NCBI RefSeq assembly: GCF_018596315.1
Contig: NZ_JAHEAG010000050.1
Span: 1-34,864 of the forward strand
From: Bradyrhizobium sp. SRL28
Lineage (GTDB): Bacteria > Pseudomonadota > Alphaproteobacteria > Rhizobiales > Xanthobacteraceae
Direction: 5' to 3'
DNA length: 34,864 nt
Below are positions 16,643 to 24,133 of the stretch, piece after piece. Position 1 is the stretch's first letter, and each line of letters begins with the position of its first letter. The position numbers were made by a program, and so were the translations under genes. The notes under the pieces are model-generated. The model was not told the DNA's origin. It searched no databases and worked only from the letters and a program-made list of their open reading frames with translations.

Positions 16643-16720
16643 TTTTGCAGTTCCTGACCGCGCAGCCTTAACGGGCCTTGGAAGGTCCCGCAAGCGGCCT
16701 AAATGAGAGGGCCGGCCACG

Positions 16721-16748
16721 TTGCAATTGGGCCCGCCGCCGCTATAGT
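16721..16748 (+). promoter_or_regulatory. Sigma-70-type promoter for yajC-secDF
   Basis: TTGCAA (16721-16726) and TATAGT (16743-16748) are separated by 16 nt and point toward yajC. Transcription would begin near 16755, about 80 nt before the yajC ATG. The near-consensus -10 stands out in this GC-rich region. Confidence 0.5.
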
Positions 16749-16836
16749 CCGCGCGAATTTGCCCGGACCGGCGATTTGCCCAAGGCGCTAAGCCCAGGCA
16801 TAGCCGGTTCTTTTCCGTCTCACGAGGAATGTTCGA

Positions 16837-17199
16837 ATGCTGATTACCCCTGCGTACGCCCAGGCTGCAGCCGGCGGCGATGCGAACAGCATGTTGATGT
16901 CGCTACTGCCGTTCGCGCTGATCTTCGTGATCATGTACTTCCTGATTCTGCGCCCGCAGCAGAAGAAGGTGAAGGATCACCAGGAACTGGTCAAAAACAT
17001 CCGCCGCGGCGACACGGTCGTCACCTCGGGCGGCCTGGTCGGCAAGGTGACCAAGGTGGTGGACGACGACCAGATCGAGTTCGAGATTTCGGACGGCGTC
17101 CGCGTGCGGCAGATGCGCCAGATGATTTCGGGCGTCCGTGCCAAGGGCGAACCGGCCAAGGAAAAGAGTGAGGCCAAGGACGAGACGTCCGCGAGCTGA
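16837..17199 (+). CDS. yajC: Sec translocon accessory protein YajC
   Basis: This 120-residue inner-membrane protein associates with SecDF and the SecYEG translocon. One hydrophobic helix (about 20-39, SLLPFALIFVIMYFLILRPQ) ends in the diagnostic LRPQQKK. The small cytoplasmic domain has RRGDTVVTSGGLVGKV, also typical, and the tail is charged. GAGGAA (16824-16829) lies 7 nt before the ATG. A GC hairpin separates it from secD, but order and strand indicate one yajC-secD-secF transcription unit, as in most alphaproteobacteria. Confidence 0.95.
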   Translation: MLITPAYAQAAAGGDANSMLMSLLPFALIFVIMYFLILRPQQKKVKDHQELVKNIRRGDTVVTSGGLVGKVTKVVDDDQIEFEISDGVRVRQMRQMISGVRAKGEPAKEKSEAKDETSAS

Positions 17200-17206
17200 G
17201 TTTTCC

Positions 17207-17230
17207 GCGCCGCTTCCCGCGGCGCATTTT
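17207..17230 (+). terminator. GC hairpin with short T-run between yajC and secD
   Basis: GCGCCGC-TTCCC-GCGGCGC (7-bp stem) is followed by ATTTT. It lies between two genes expected to share a transcript, so it is more likely a partial attenuator or mRNA-stabilising hairpin that raises yajC over secD than a full terminator. Confidence 0.4.
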
Positions 17231-17253
17231 CCTGGATCTGACGGGTCTACTCG

Positions 17254-18852
17254 ATGTTGTATTTCACGCGGTGGAAGGCGCTGGCGATCATTCTGACCGC
17301 GCTTGTGGTCTGCCTGTTCGCTGTTCCGAACTTCTTTTCCCCGGACAGGGTCAAGACCTGGCCGCTTTGGGCGCAGCGTCACATCGTGCTCGGCCTCGAT
17401 TTGCAGGGCGGTTCGTACCTGCTGCTCGAAGTCGATTCCAACTACGTGAAAAAGGAAAAGCTCGATCAGGTGCGCGACGAAGTCCGTCGCGTGCTGCGCG
17501 ACGCCAAGATCGGCTATACCGGCCTTTCCGCGCGCGCCGATGCGGTCGAGGTCCGCGTCAAGGACAGCGACCTGCAGGCGGCGCTTCCCAAGCTGCGTGA
17601 ACTGTCGCAGCCGCTCGGCGGTCTGCTCGGATCCTCAGGGCAGCGCAGCCTCGAGGTTTCGGATGTAGGCGGCGGGCTGGTCCGTCTCACGGTGCCGCAA
17701 GCGGCCATTACCGAGCGTATCCGGCAAACTATCGAACAATCGATCCAGATCGTCGAGCGCCGCATCAACCAGCTGGGCACGGTCGAGCCCTTGATCCAGC
17801 GGCAGGGCGCCGACCGCATTCTGGTCCAGGTGCCGGGTCTGCAGGACCCGACGGAGTTGAAGCGCATCCTTGGCCAGACCGCCAAAATGGAATTCCGCAT
17901 GGTCGATCCGTCGGTGTCGCCGGATCAGGCGCAACAGGGACGGGTGCCGGCCGATTCGGAACTCCTGATGAGCGAGCAATCGCCGAAGGTGCCGTACGTC
18001 ATCAAGCGGCAGGTGCTGGTGTCCGGCGGCGATCTCACCGACGCGCAGCCCGGCTTCGACCAGCGCACCAACGAGCCGATCGTGAGCTTCAAGTTCAATA
18101 GTTCGGGTTCGCGCAAATTCGCGCAGGCGACGTCGGAGAATGTCGGGCAGCCCTTTGCCATCATTCTCGATAACAAGGTGATCTCCGCACCCGTGATCCG
18201 CGAGCCGATCACCGGTGGCCAGGGCCAGATTTCCGGTAGCTTCACGGTGCAGCAGGCCAACGAACTTGCACTGCTGCTGCGGGCCGGCGCGTTGCCCGCG
18301 CCGCTGACCGTGATCGAGGAGCGCACCGTCGGTCCCGGCCTCGGCCAGGACTCGATCGAGAAGGGCAAACTTGCAGCCTACATCGGTTCGATCATGGTCA
18401 TCGCGTTCATGCTGGTGACCTACCGCCTGTTCGGCGTGTTCGCCAACATCGCTGTCGCCATCAACGTCGCGATGATCTTCGGCATCCTGTCGCTGCTCAA
18501 CGCCACGCTGACGCTGCCCGGCATCGCCGGCGTCGTGCTGACGGTAGGCATCGCCGTCGACTCCAACGTGCTGATCTATGAGCGCATCCGTGAGGAATTG
18601 CGCGGCGGACGAAATGCGATTTCGGCGATCGATGCCGGATTCAGGCGCGCATTGGCGACCATTCTCGACTCCAACATCACTACCTTCATCGCCGCCGCGG
18701 TGCTGTTCTACATTGGCACCGGGCCGGTCCGCGGCTTCGCCGTCACGCTCGGCATCGGCATCATCACCACGGTCTTCACCGCGTTTACTCTCACCAGCCT
18801 GATTGTCGCCGGCTGGGTGCGGTGGAAGCGGCCCAAGACCGTGCCGATCTAG
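17254..18852 (+). CDS. secD: Protein translocase subunit SecD
   Basis: This 532-residue RND-superfamily protein, with SecF, uses the proton gradient to pull secreted proteins across the membrane. An N-terminal helix (about 7-26) is followed by the family motif LGLDLQGGSYLLLEV (46-60), a large periplasmic P1 domain, and five further helices in the last 170 residues. The segment VLTVGIAVDSNVLIYERIREEL is the conserved transmembrane 4/5 region with the proton-relay aspartate. Length is within the family range for the split SecD form. secF begins 11 nt after the stop. Confidence 0.96.
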   Translation: MLYFTRWKALAIILTALVVCLFAVPNFFSPDRVKTWPLWAQRHIVLGLDLQGGSYLLLEVDSNYVKKEKLDQVRDEVRRVLRDAKIGYTGLSARADAVEVRVKDSDLQAALPKLRELSQPLGGLLGSSGQRSLEVSDVGGGLVRLTVPQAAITERIRQTIEQSIQIVERRINQLGTVEPLIQRQGADRILVQVPGLQDPTELKRILGQTAKMEFRMVDPSVSPDQAQQGRVPADSELLMSEQSPKVPYVIKRQVLVSGGDLTDAQPGFDQRTNEPIVSFKFNSSGSRKFAQATSENVGQPFAIILDNKVISAPVIREPITGGQGQISGSFTVQQANELALLLRAGALPAPLTVIEERTVGPGLGQDSIEKGKLAAYIGSIMVIAFMLVTYRLFGVFANIAVAINVAMIFGILSLLNATLTLPGIAGVVLTVGIAVDSNVLIYERIREELRGGRNAISAIDAGFRRALATILDSNITTFIAAAVLFYIGTGPVRGFAVTLGIGIITTVFTAFTLTSLIVAGWVRWKRPKTVPI

Positions 18853-18863
18853 GAATTTGGTTC

Positions 18864-19868
18864 GTGACTCAATACGTTCTCATTGGGCTTGGCATTCTGA
18901 TTGTCGTGCTAACCGTGGTCGCGGTGCTCGATCTCTTGCCGCCGTTGCGCATCGTCCCTGACGACACGCATTTCGATTTCACGCGCTTTCGCCGCATCAG
19001 CTTTCCGATCTCGGCGGCGCTTTCGCTCGTCGCGATCGTGCTGTTCTTCACCCATGGGCTGAATTTCGGCATCGACTTCAGGGGCGGTACGCTCCTGGAG
19101 GTGCAGAACAAGTCCGGCCCCGCCGATATCGGCGCGATGCGCGCGACGTTGAGCACGCTTGGGCTGGGCGACATTCAGTTGCAGCAATTCGGTGGTCCGA
19201 ACGACGTCCTGATCCGGGTGGCCGAGCAGCCGGGTGGCGACGCCGCGCAGCAGGCGGCCGTGCAGAAGGTTCGCGGCGCGCTCGGCGACAGCGTCGAATA
19301 CCGCCGCGTCGAGGTGGTGGGGCCGCGCGTTTCCGGCGAGTTGCTGGCTTACGGCATGGTCGGCCTGATGCTCGCGATCTTTTCGATCCTGATCTATCTC
19401 TGGTTCCGGTTCGAGTGGCAGTTCGCACTCGGCGCCATGATCGCCAACGTCCACGACATCGTGCTGACGATCGGCTTCATGTCGATCTCGCAGGTCGACT
19501 TCGACCTCACCAGTATCGCGGCGCTATTGACCATTCTCGGCTACTCCCTGAACGATACGGTCGTCATCTATGACCGCATCCGGGAAATGCTGCGGCGGTA
19601 CAAGAAAATGCCGATGCCGCAGCTCCTCAACGAATCCATCAATTCGACGCTGTCGCGCTCGATCATCACCCACGTCACGGTGACGCTGGCATTGCTCGCG
19701 CTGCTCTTGTTCGGCGGCCATGCGATCCACAGCTTCACGGCGGTCATGATGTTCGGCGTGGTGCTGGTCGGCACCTACACCTCGATCTTCATTGCCGCGC
19801 CGATCCTGATCTATCTCGGCGTTGGTGAGCACCGCGACGCGCCGGATACGCCTGCGAAGAAGAAGTAA
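18864..19868 (+). CDS. secF: Protein translocase subunit SecF
   Basis: This 334-residue partner of SecD has six membrane helices and a smaller periplasmic domain. Diagnostic segments are FDFTRFRRISFPIS, FGIDFRGGTLLEV and LTILGYSLNDTVVIYDRIRE, the latter carrying the conserved acidic residue of helix 4. GTG at 18864 is chosen because AGGAA (18851-18855) precedes it by 8 nt; an earlier in-frame GTG lies inside secD and lacks such a site. The tail ends in basic residues. A short palindromic repeat and an NDUFAF3 homologue follow. Confidence 0.95.
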   Translation: MTQYVLIGLGILIVVLTVVAVLDLLPPLRIVPDDTHFDFTRFRRISFPISAALSLVAIVLFFTHGLNFGIDFRGGTLLEVQNKSGPADIGAMRATLSTLGLGDIQLQQFGGPNDVLIRVAEQPGGDAAQQAAVQKVRGALGDSVEYRRVEVVGPRVSGELLAYGMVGLMLAIFSILIYLWFRFEWQFALGAMIANVHDIVLTIGFMSISQVDFDLTSIAALLTILGYSLNDTVVIYDRIREMLRRYKKMPMPQLLNESINSTLSRSIITHVTVTLALLALLLFGGHAIHSFTAVMMFGVVLVGTYTSIFIAAPILIYLGVGEHRDAPDTPAKKK

Positions 19869-19871
19869 GGC

Positions 19872-19934
19872 CTGATCCGAAAGGCATGCCCTCGGGTTCG
19901 ACCCGAGGGTGGAAACTGGTTTTCGGAAAGCATC
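19872..19934. repeat. Short palindromic repeat forming the leader of the Mth938-family gene
   Basis: CCCTCGGGT-TCG-ACCCGAGGG (19889-19909) is a perfect 9-bp hairpin. It is flanked by TGATCCGAAAGGCATG and GGAAACTGGTTTTCGGAAAGC. This arrangement resembles an intergenic repeat that I recall from other Bradyrhizobium loci; there is no second copy in this window. Its right end supplies GGAAAG, 5-6 nt before the ATG at 19935, so it seems to include the ribosome site of the next gene. Confidence 0.55.
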
Positions 19935-20330
19935 ATGTCCAGTCAAACACCCGGTTCCTCGGACGCCCTGCATCTTCCGAGGTCGGCGCCGATCGAAGCC
20001 TACGGCAAGGGCGGCTTCGCCTTCGCCGACATGTCGCATCGCGGCTCGCTGTTGTGCCTGCCGGACGCGATCTGGGCCTGGCCGGTGACGAAGCCTGCCG
20101 ACATCGACGAATATTCGCTGACGCGGGTATTCAAGGCCGCCAATTCCATCGATACGCTGATTGTCGGCACCGGCACGGAAGTCTGGGTGCCGCCGCGGGG
20201 CCTTCGTGAGGCGCTGCGTGCCGTGCGCGTGGTGCTTGATGCGATGCAGACGGGACCTGCGATCCGGACCTACAACATCATGCTGGGCGAGCGCCGGCGG
20301 GTCGCGGCGGCGTTGATCGCGGTGCCATGA
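19935..20330 (+). CDS. Mth938-like (DUF498) protein, NDUFAF3 homologue
   Basis: This 131-residue single-domain protein of the Mth938/DUF498 family includes the human complex I assembly factor NDUFAF3. Recognisable segments are IEAYGKGGFAFADMSHRGSLL, IDTLIVGTGTEVW and AIRTYNIMLGERRRVAAALIAVP. No catalytic residues are known for the family. No signal peptide is seen. It lies after yajC-secD-secF and overlaps the next gene, an NDUFAF6 homologue, by 4 nt (ATGA at 20327-20330). The inferred role is respiratory complex I assembly at the membrane; this is transferred from mitochondrial work and not shown here. Confidence 0.85.
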   Translation: MSSQTPGSSDALHLPRSAPIEAYGKGGFAFADMSHRGSLLCLPDAIWAWPVTKPADIDEYSLTRVFKAANSIDTLIVGTGTEVWVPPRGLREALRAVRVVLDAMQTGPAIRTYNIMLGERRRVAAALIAVP

Positions 20331-21190
20331 GCGGGGCGGGGACGTCGAAAGAATCCGCTGCGTTCTGCGCCGATCTGGTGCGCACGCACGACTTTGCCCG
20401 CTATGCGTCGACGCTGTTCCTGCCACAGGTCCAGCGGCGCGCGCTGCTGTCGGTCTACGCCTTCAATGTCGAGATATCGCGCGTGCGCGAACAGGTCAGC
20501 CAGCCGTTGCCGGGCGAAATGCGGCTGCAATGGTGGACCGACATGCTGGAAGGGGCCGGCCATGGCGGCGTCGAGGGCAATCCGGTCGCAGCCGAATTGT
20601 TGCAGACGATCGGCGAATTCCGCCTGCCGGTCGAGCCGCTGTCGCGGCTGATCGAGGAGCACCAGTTCGACCTCTACAACGATCCGATGCCGTCGATGGC
20701 GGCGCTGGAAGGCTATGTCACCGACACTTCCTCGGCGCTGTTCTCGCTCGGCGCGCGGATCGCGGCACAGCCGTCGGCCGTGGTCGATCATCTCGCGCGC
20801 CATGCCGGGCTCGCGCAGGGCATGGCGCAGGTGATTGCGGCACTGCCGCTCGATGCCGCCCGGCGTCAGCTATTCGTGCCGCTGGAGCTGCTGCAGAAAC
20901 ACGGCAGCGGGATCGAAGAAGTGTTTGCGGGCAAGCAGACGTTGCAGGCACGTGCCGCGATTGATCAGCTGGTCGGGGACGCCCGAAAGCATCTCGACAC
21001 GGCCTTCGAACTGCTCGCACATGTGCCGCCGCAGGTACGACCGGTATTCCTGCCGCTGGCGCTGGTCCGCCACGATCTGAAGCGTATGTCACGTGCTGAC
21101 GCCGATCCCTTCACGCCGTACGCGACGTCGCGCTTGCGGACCTTGTGGACGTTGTGGCGCGCGTCGCGTTCGCGTGAGTTTGGCGGGTAG
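20327..21190 (+). CDS. Squalene/phytoene synthase-fold protein, NDUFAF6-like, catalytically degenerate
   Basis: This 287-residue protein has the all-helical trans-prenyltransferase fold. The usual pattern YAFCR..D..D is recognisable as LSVYAFNVEISRVREQV, but the Mg-binding DxxxD aspartates are absent. The second motif region also lacks the DxxxD pair and reads MAQVIAALPLDAARRQLFVP, although the RRQLFVP tail parallels the RGRxYLP of true synthases. It is therefore unlikely to make squalene or phytoene. The same loss is known in NDUFAF6, a complex I assembly factor. Coupling by 4-nt overlap to the NDUFAF3 homologue supports this reading. No carotenoid or hopanoid genes are nearby. Confidence 0.85.
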   Translation: MSGAGTSKESAAFCADLVRTHDFARYASTLFLPQVQRRALLSVYAFNVEISRVREQVSQPLPGEMRLQWWTDMLEGAGHGGVEGNPVAAELLQTIGEFRLPVEPLSRLIEEHQFDLYNDPMPSMAALEGYVTDTSSALFSLGARIAAQPSAVVDHLARHAGLAQGMAQVIAALPLDAARRQLFVPLELLQKHGSGIEEVFAGKQTLQARAAIDQLVGDARKHLDTAFELLAHVPPQVRPVFLPLALVRHDLKRMSRADADPFTPYATSRLRTLWTLWRASRSREFGG

Positions 21191-21210
21191 GGCTCGCCGC
21201 AAATTAAGCC

Positions 21211-21329
21211 GTCATACCCCGCGAAGGCGGGGTATCCAGTACGCCGAGGCTTCTCGATTAATCTCTAAAGCCTCTGGAATACTGGGTCACCCGCCCCAGT
21301 GCGCAATTGCGCACAAGGCGGGTGACGAC
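21211..21329 (+). repeat. Two-hairpin intergenic repeat, family R1, copy C
   Basis: This copy is in the same orientation as 9921-10020 and inverted relative to 214-334. It has the TACCCCGC/GCGGGGTA hairpin, ATCCAGTACGCCG, a variable AT-rich middle, CTCTGGAATACTGG, and a second hairpin with the GTGCGCAATTGCGCAC palindrome (21299-21314). It lies between two convergent genes, the NDUFAF6-like gene and the kinase-fusion gene. Confidence 0.8.
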
Positions 21330-21337
21330 AATCGGAA

Positions 21338-22441
21338 TCAATTCGATGGACGATCCATATCAGCCGACTCGAAATTGAACCGGTCCCGCAAATTCTTCCG
21401 GCTCTCCAGAATGTCCTTCATGAACGCGCGGTCGACCTCGCTCGTGATCAGCGGCTCGATCAGGTCGAGCTGGTTCATCGCGACGAGTTGCAGGATCTCG
21501 GTGCGCGGCTTGCCGGCGGCGTCGCGCGGCAGGGCATGCACCACCTGGATATGCTCCGGCGGCTTGACGCCCTTGGCGGCGGACAGTTCGCTGCGTAACT
21601 GCTTCTCCAGCGCGACCTTGTCGGCCTCGACAAAGGCGTACAGCCCGACGCCGGTGCGCCGGTCGGCAAAGGCAACGATCGCGATGTCGCGGACGTCGGG
21701 GTTCTTCCTGATCAAGTCGACCAGGATAGGCGCGTCGTTGACCAGCCGGCGGCCGCCGCCTTCGCGATCGGTGAAATTGAACAGCCCGCGCGTGATCGCC
21801 TGGTAGACCTTCTTGCCGGTCATGAGCCAGATGCTGGCGACAAGGGATTTGCGCGCGAGAATCTTGCGCTCCATCGGCGTCAGCGCCTGCGGCGCATAGC
21901 TGCGCTTGTGCTTCAAGAGGTGCCGCAGGTCCTCATAGGCCGCGATCCGGAACAGGCGGCTTCTTGTCTTGAAGCAGGCGGCCAGTTGAAAATCGGTCAC
22001 ATAGGCGCGGCCGTCGCTTCCGCGCAGCCAGTTCTGCTCCTTGGCGAGATCATTATGGCAGATGCCGGCGCGGTGCAGCTTGCGCAGCGCCAGTTTGGCG
22101 GATCGGAAATAGGCGAGGTCGCCATGGGGTTTTGCCAGATGCAGCGCGACGCCGTCGATGAAGCCGCGCACCAGCGCCTGCCGTCCGGCCCAAAGCAGCT
22201 TCGGGCCGACGTCGAGATCGCGCGCCAGCGCCAGCGCGCGGCGCTCGCGGGCGAATAGATGACGGGCGAGTGGATAGGACCAAAGCGGCACCTGGTCGAG
22301 CCTGCGCAGCACCGCGTCGACCTCGCCGGCATCATCGCGAAAGCGGCCGCGCTCGACGGTCGAGAACACGTCGCGCTTCAGCAGCACGCCTTCGGTCCAG
22401 CGCGCCGACAGAATGGCGGCGTCGTCTTTGGGCAAGCTCAT
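21338..22441 (-). CDS. Kinase-like protein fused to an acyl-CoA-synthetase C-terminal (AMP-binding_C) domain
   Basis: The protein is 367 residues. Residues about 25-185 resemble a small protein/LPS-kinase fold: an acidic helix with RERRAL (66-70), a catalytic-loop motif H129-N-D131...N137 (HNDLAKEQN), and D150-F-Q-L-A in place of DFG. The ATP-site lysine is not obvious; AVLRRLD (43-49) may hold Arg instead. Residues about 247-325 look like the C-terminal lid domain of acyl-CoA synthetases: DVRDIAIVAFADRRTG, LYAFVEA, then PEHIQVVHALPRDAAGK with K311 at the place of the catalytic lysine. No adenylation N-domain is present. The gene ends 4 nt before the start-side neighbour trmFO on the same strand. 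Function is unknown. Confidence 0.75.
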   Translation of the reverse strand: MSLPKDDAAILSARWTEGVLLKRDVFSTVERGRFRDDAGEVDAVLRRLDQVPLWSYPLARHLFARERRALALARDLDVGPKLLWAGRQALVRGFIDGVALHLAKPHGDLAYFRSAKLALRKLHRAGICHNDLAKEQNWLRGSDGRAYVTDFQLAACFKTRSRLFRIAAYEDLRHLLKHKRSYAPQALTPMERKILARKSLVASIWLMTGKKVYQAITRGLFNFTDREGGGRRLVNDAPILVDLIRKNPDVRDIAIVAFADRRTGVGLYAFVEADKVALEKQLRSELSAAKGVKPPEHIQVVHALPRDAAGKPRTEILQLVAMNQLDLIEPLITSEVDRAFMKDILESRKNLRDRFNFESADMDRPSN

Positions 22442-22445
22442 GGTG

Positions 22446-23879
22446 TTACGCCGCCGCCGCTACGCGAAGATGATCTGTTATCCAGTGATCGAGATCGGCA
22501 AGGGCGCGGGCGCTGAGTGCCTGCTTCTTGGCGACCGTCTTCTCGTTGCCGCGCAGCCGCGTGCCATCGGGCTTCTTGGTCGGCGGGCTGGCAAGCGGCG
22601 GGAACAAGCCGAAATTGATGTTCATCGGCTGGAACGAGCGCGTTCCGGCCTCGATGGTCTCGATATGGCCGCCGGTGATATGGCCGAGCAGTGACCCCAG
22701 CGCCGTGGTCACTGGCGGCGGTTCGAGCGACTGTCCCCGCGCATTTGCCGCGGCGTAGAGGCCGGCGATCAAGCCGATGCTGGCGGATTCCACGTAACCC
22801 TCGCAGCCGGTCATCTGGCCGGCAAAGCGCAGCCGTGGTTGTGCGCGCAGCCGCAACTGCCCGTCCAGCAGCTTTGGCGAGTTCAGGAAGGTGTTGCGGT
22901 GCAGGCCGCCGAGCCGGGCGAATTCGGCGTTCTCGAGGCCCGGAATGGTTCGGAACACGCGCTGCTGCGCGCCGTAGTTCAGTTTGGTCTGGAAGCCGAC
23001 GATGTTGTAGAGCGTGCCGAGCTTGTTGTCCTGGCGCAGTTGCACGATCGCGTAGGCCTTGACGGTCGGGTTGTGCGGATTGGTCAGCCCTACCGGCTTC
23101 ATCGGGCCGTGCCGGAGGGTTTCAGGGCCGCGTTCGGCCATCACTTCGACCGGCAGGCAGCCGTCAAAATAGGGCGTGTTGGTCTCCCAGTCCTTGAAAT
23201 CCACCTTCTCGCCGGCCAATAGCGCAGCGACGAAGGCGTCGTACTGCTCCTTGGTCATCGGGCAATTGATGTAGTCGGCGCCGGTGCCGCCGGGCCCGAC
23301 CTTGTCGTAGCGCGACTGAAACCACGCCACCGACATGTTGATGGAGTCCTTATGCACGATCGGCGCGATCGCATCGAAGAACGCCAGCGCGTTTTCGTCC
23401 GTAAGCTCGCGAATGGCGTTCGCCAACGGCGCTGAGGTGAGGGGACCGGTCGCGACAATCACGTTGCCCCATTGCGCCGGCGGTAGTCCGGCGATCTCGG
23501 AGCGGTCGATCTCGATCAGGGGATGGTCGTGCAGCGCCTTGGTGACGGCTGCGGAAAATCCGTCGCGGTCGACCGCCAGCGCTCCGCCGGCAGGCACCTG
23601 ATTGACGTCGGCGCAGCGCATGATCAGCGAGCCCAGCCGGCGCATTTCGGCATGCAGGAGGCCGACGGCGTTGTTGGCGGCGTCGTCCGAGCGGAACGAG
23701 TTGGAGCAGACGAGCTCGGCGAGGCCCTCGGTGCGGTGTGCCTCGGTCATCCGCAACGGGCGCATCTCGTGCAGGACAACGCGAACGCCCGCATTGGCGA
23801 GCTGCCAGGCGGCTTCCGAACCGGCAAGGCCGCCGCCAATCACATGGACGGTGTCAGTTTGGGGAGGTGAGGAAATCAT
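22446..23879 (-). CDS. trmFO: Methylenetetrahydrofolate--tRNA-(uracil-5-)-methyltransferase TrmFO
   Basis: This 477-residue flavoprotein uses methylenetetrahydrofolate and FAD to make ribothymidine at position 54 of tRNAs. The N-terminal FAD-binding motif VHVIGGGLAGSEAAWQLA is clear, as are the family segments ELVCSNSFRSDD, CPMTKEQYDAF and GCEGYVESASIGLIAG. ATG at 23879 is preferred over an in-frame TTG at 23930, which lies within a terminator-like hairpin. Only a weak ribosome site precedes it. The kinase-fusion gene follows after 4 nt, so the two are probably one transcript. Confidence 0.95.
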   Translation of the reverse strand: MISSPPQTDTVHVIGGGLAGSEAAWQLANAGVRVVLHEMRPLRMTEAHRTEGLAELVCSNSFRSDDAANNAVGLLHAEMRRLGSLIMRCADVNQVPAGGALAVDRDGFSAAVTKALHDHPLIEIDRSEIAGLPPAQWGNVIVATGPLTSAPLANAIRELTDENALAFFDAIAPIVHKDSINMSVAWFQSRYDKVGPGGTGADYINCPMTKEQYDAFVAALLAGEKVDFKDWETNTPYFDGCLPVEVMAERGPETLRHGPMKPVGLTNPHNPTVKAYAIVQLRQDNKLGTLYNIVGFQTKLNYGAQQRVFRTIPGLENAEFARLGGLHRNTFLNSPKLLDGQLRLRAQPRLRFAGQMTGCEGYVESASIGLIAGLYAAANARGQSLEPPPVTTALGSLLGHITGGHIETIEAGTRSFQPMNINFGLFPPLASPPTKKPDGTRLRGNEKTVAKKQALSARALADLDHWITDHLRVAAAA

Positions 23880-23928
23880 GCGCGCAGCGTTAGCGTGTTT
23901 TCGTGCCGAGCGCAGCACCAGAAACGAC

Positions 23929-23952
23929 AACGCCCGCAGCTAGGCGGGCGTT
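23929..23952 (-). terminator. Terminator hairpin between the DUF1127 gene and trmFO
   Basis: AACGCCCGC-AGCTAG-GCGGGCGTT has a perfect 9-bp stem starting 28 nt past the DUF1127 stop. On the minus strand a T-rich stretch (GTTGTCGTTTC) follows. It would end the short DUF1127 message upstream of trmFO. Confidence 0.55.
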
Positions 23953-23980
23953 ATCCGTTCATCAGGCGGCTGAAACGAGA

Positions 23981-24133
23981 TCAGCTCGTGTAGGTTCCGG
24001 CTGCAACGCGCGGAATGTCCGCACGATCGAGGCCGATATCGGCCAGTTCGCGATCGCTGAGCTGGGACAGTTCGCTGACATTGCGCTGATAATCCCGGAA
24101 CGCCTGGATCATGCGGATGAGCGAGAGTAACAT
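23981..24133 (-). CDS. DUF1127 small protein
   Basis: This 50-residue protein starts MLLSLIRMIQAFRDYQRNV and continues LSQLSDRELADIGLDRADIPRVA, the diagnostic DUF1127 signature (LsDreLaDIGLsRadI). Proteins of this family are numerous in Rhizobiales; work in Agrobacterium links short members to RNA turnover, phosphate and carbon metabolism, but the role of this one is unknown. The ATG at 24133 is preceded by a strong GCAAGGAGA site. A terminator hairpin lies 28 nt downstream, so the gene is monocistronic. No membrane segment or signal is seen. Confidence 0.92.
   Translation of the reverse strand: MLLSLIRMIQAFRDYQRNVSELSQLSDRELADIGLDRADIPRVAAGTYTS

Noticed and set aside
20327..21190. Annotation as a working phytoene or squalene synthase
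   Set aside because: Both aspartate-rich magnesium sites are lost, and there are no carotenoid or hopanoid genes around it.
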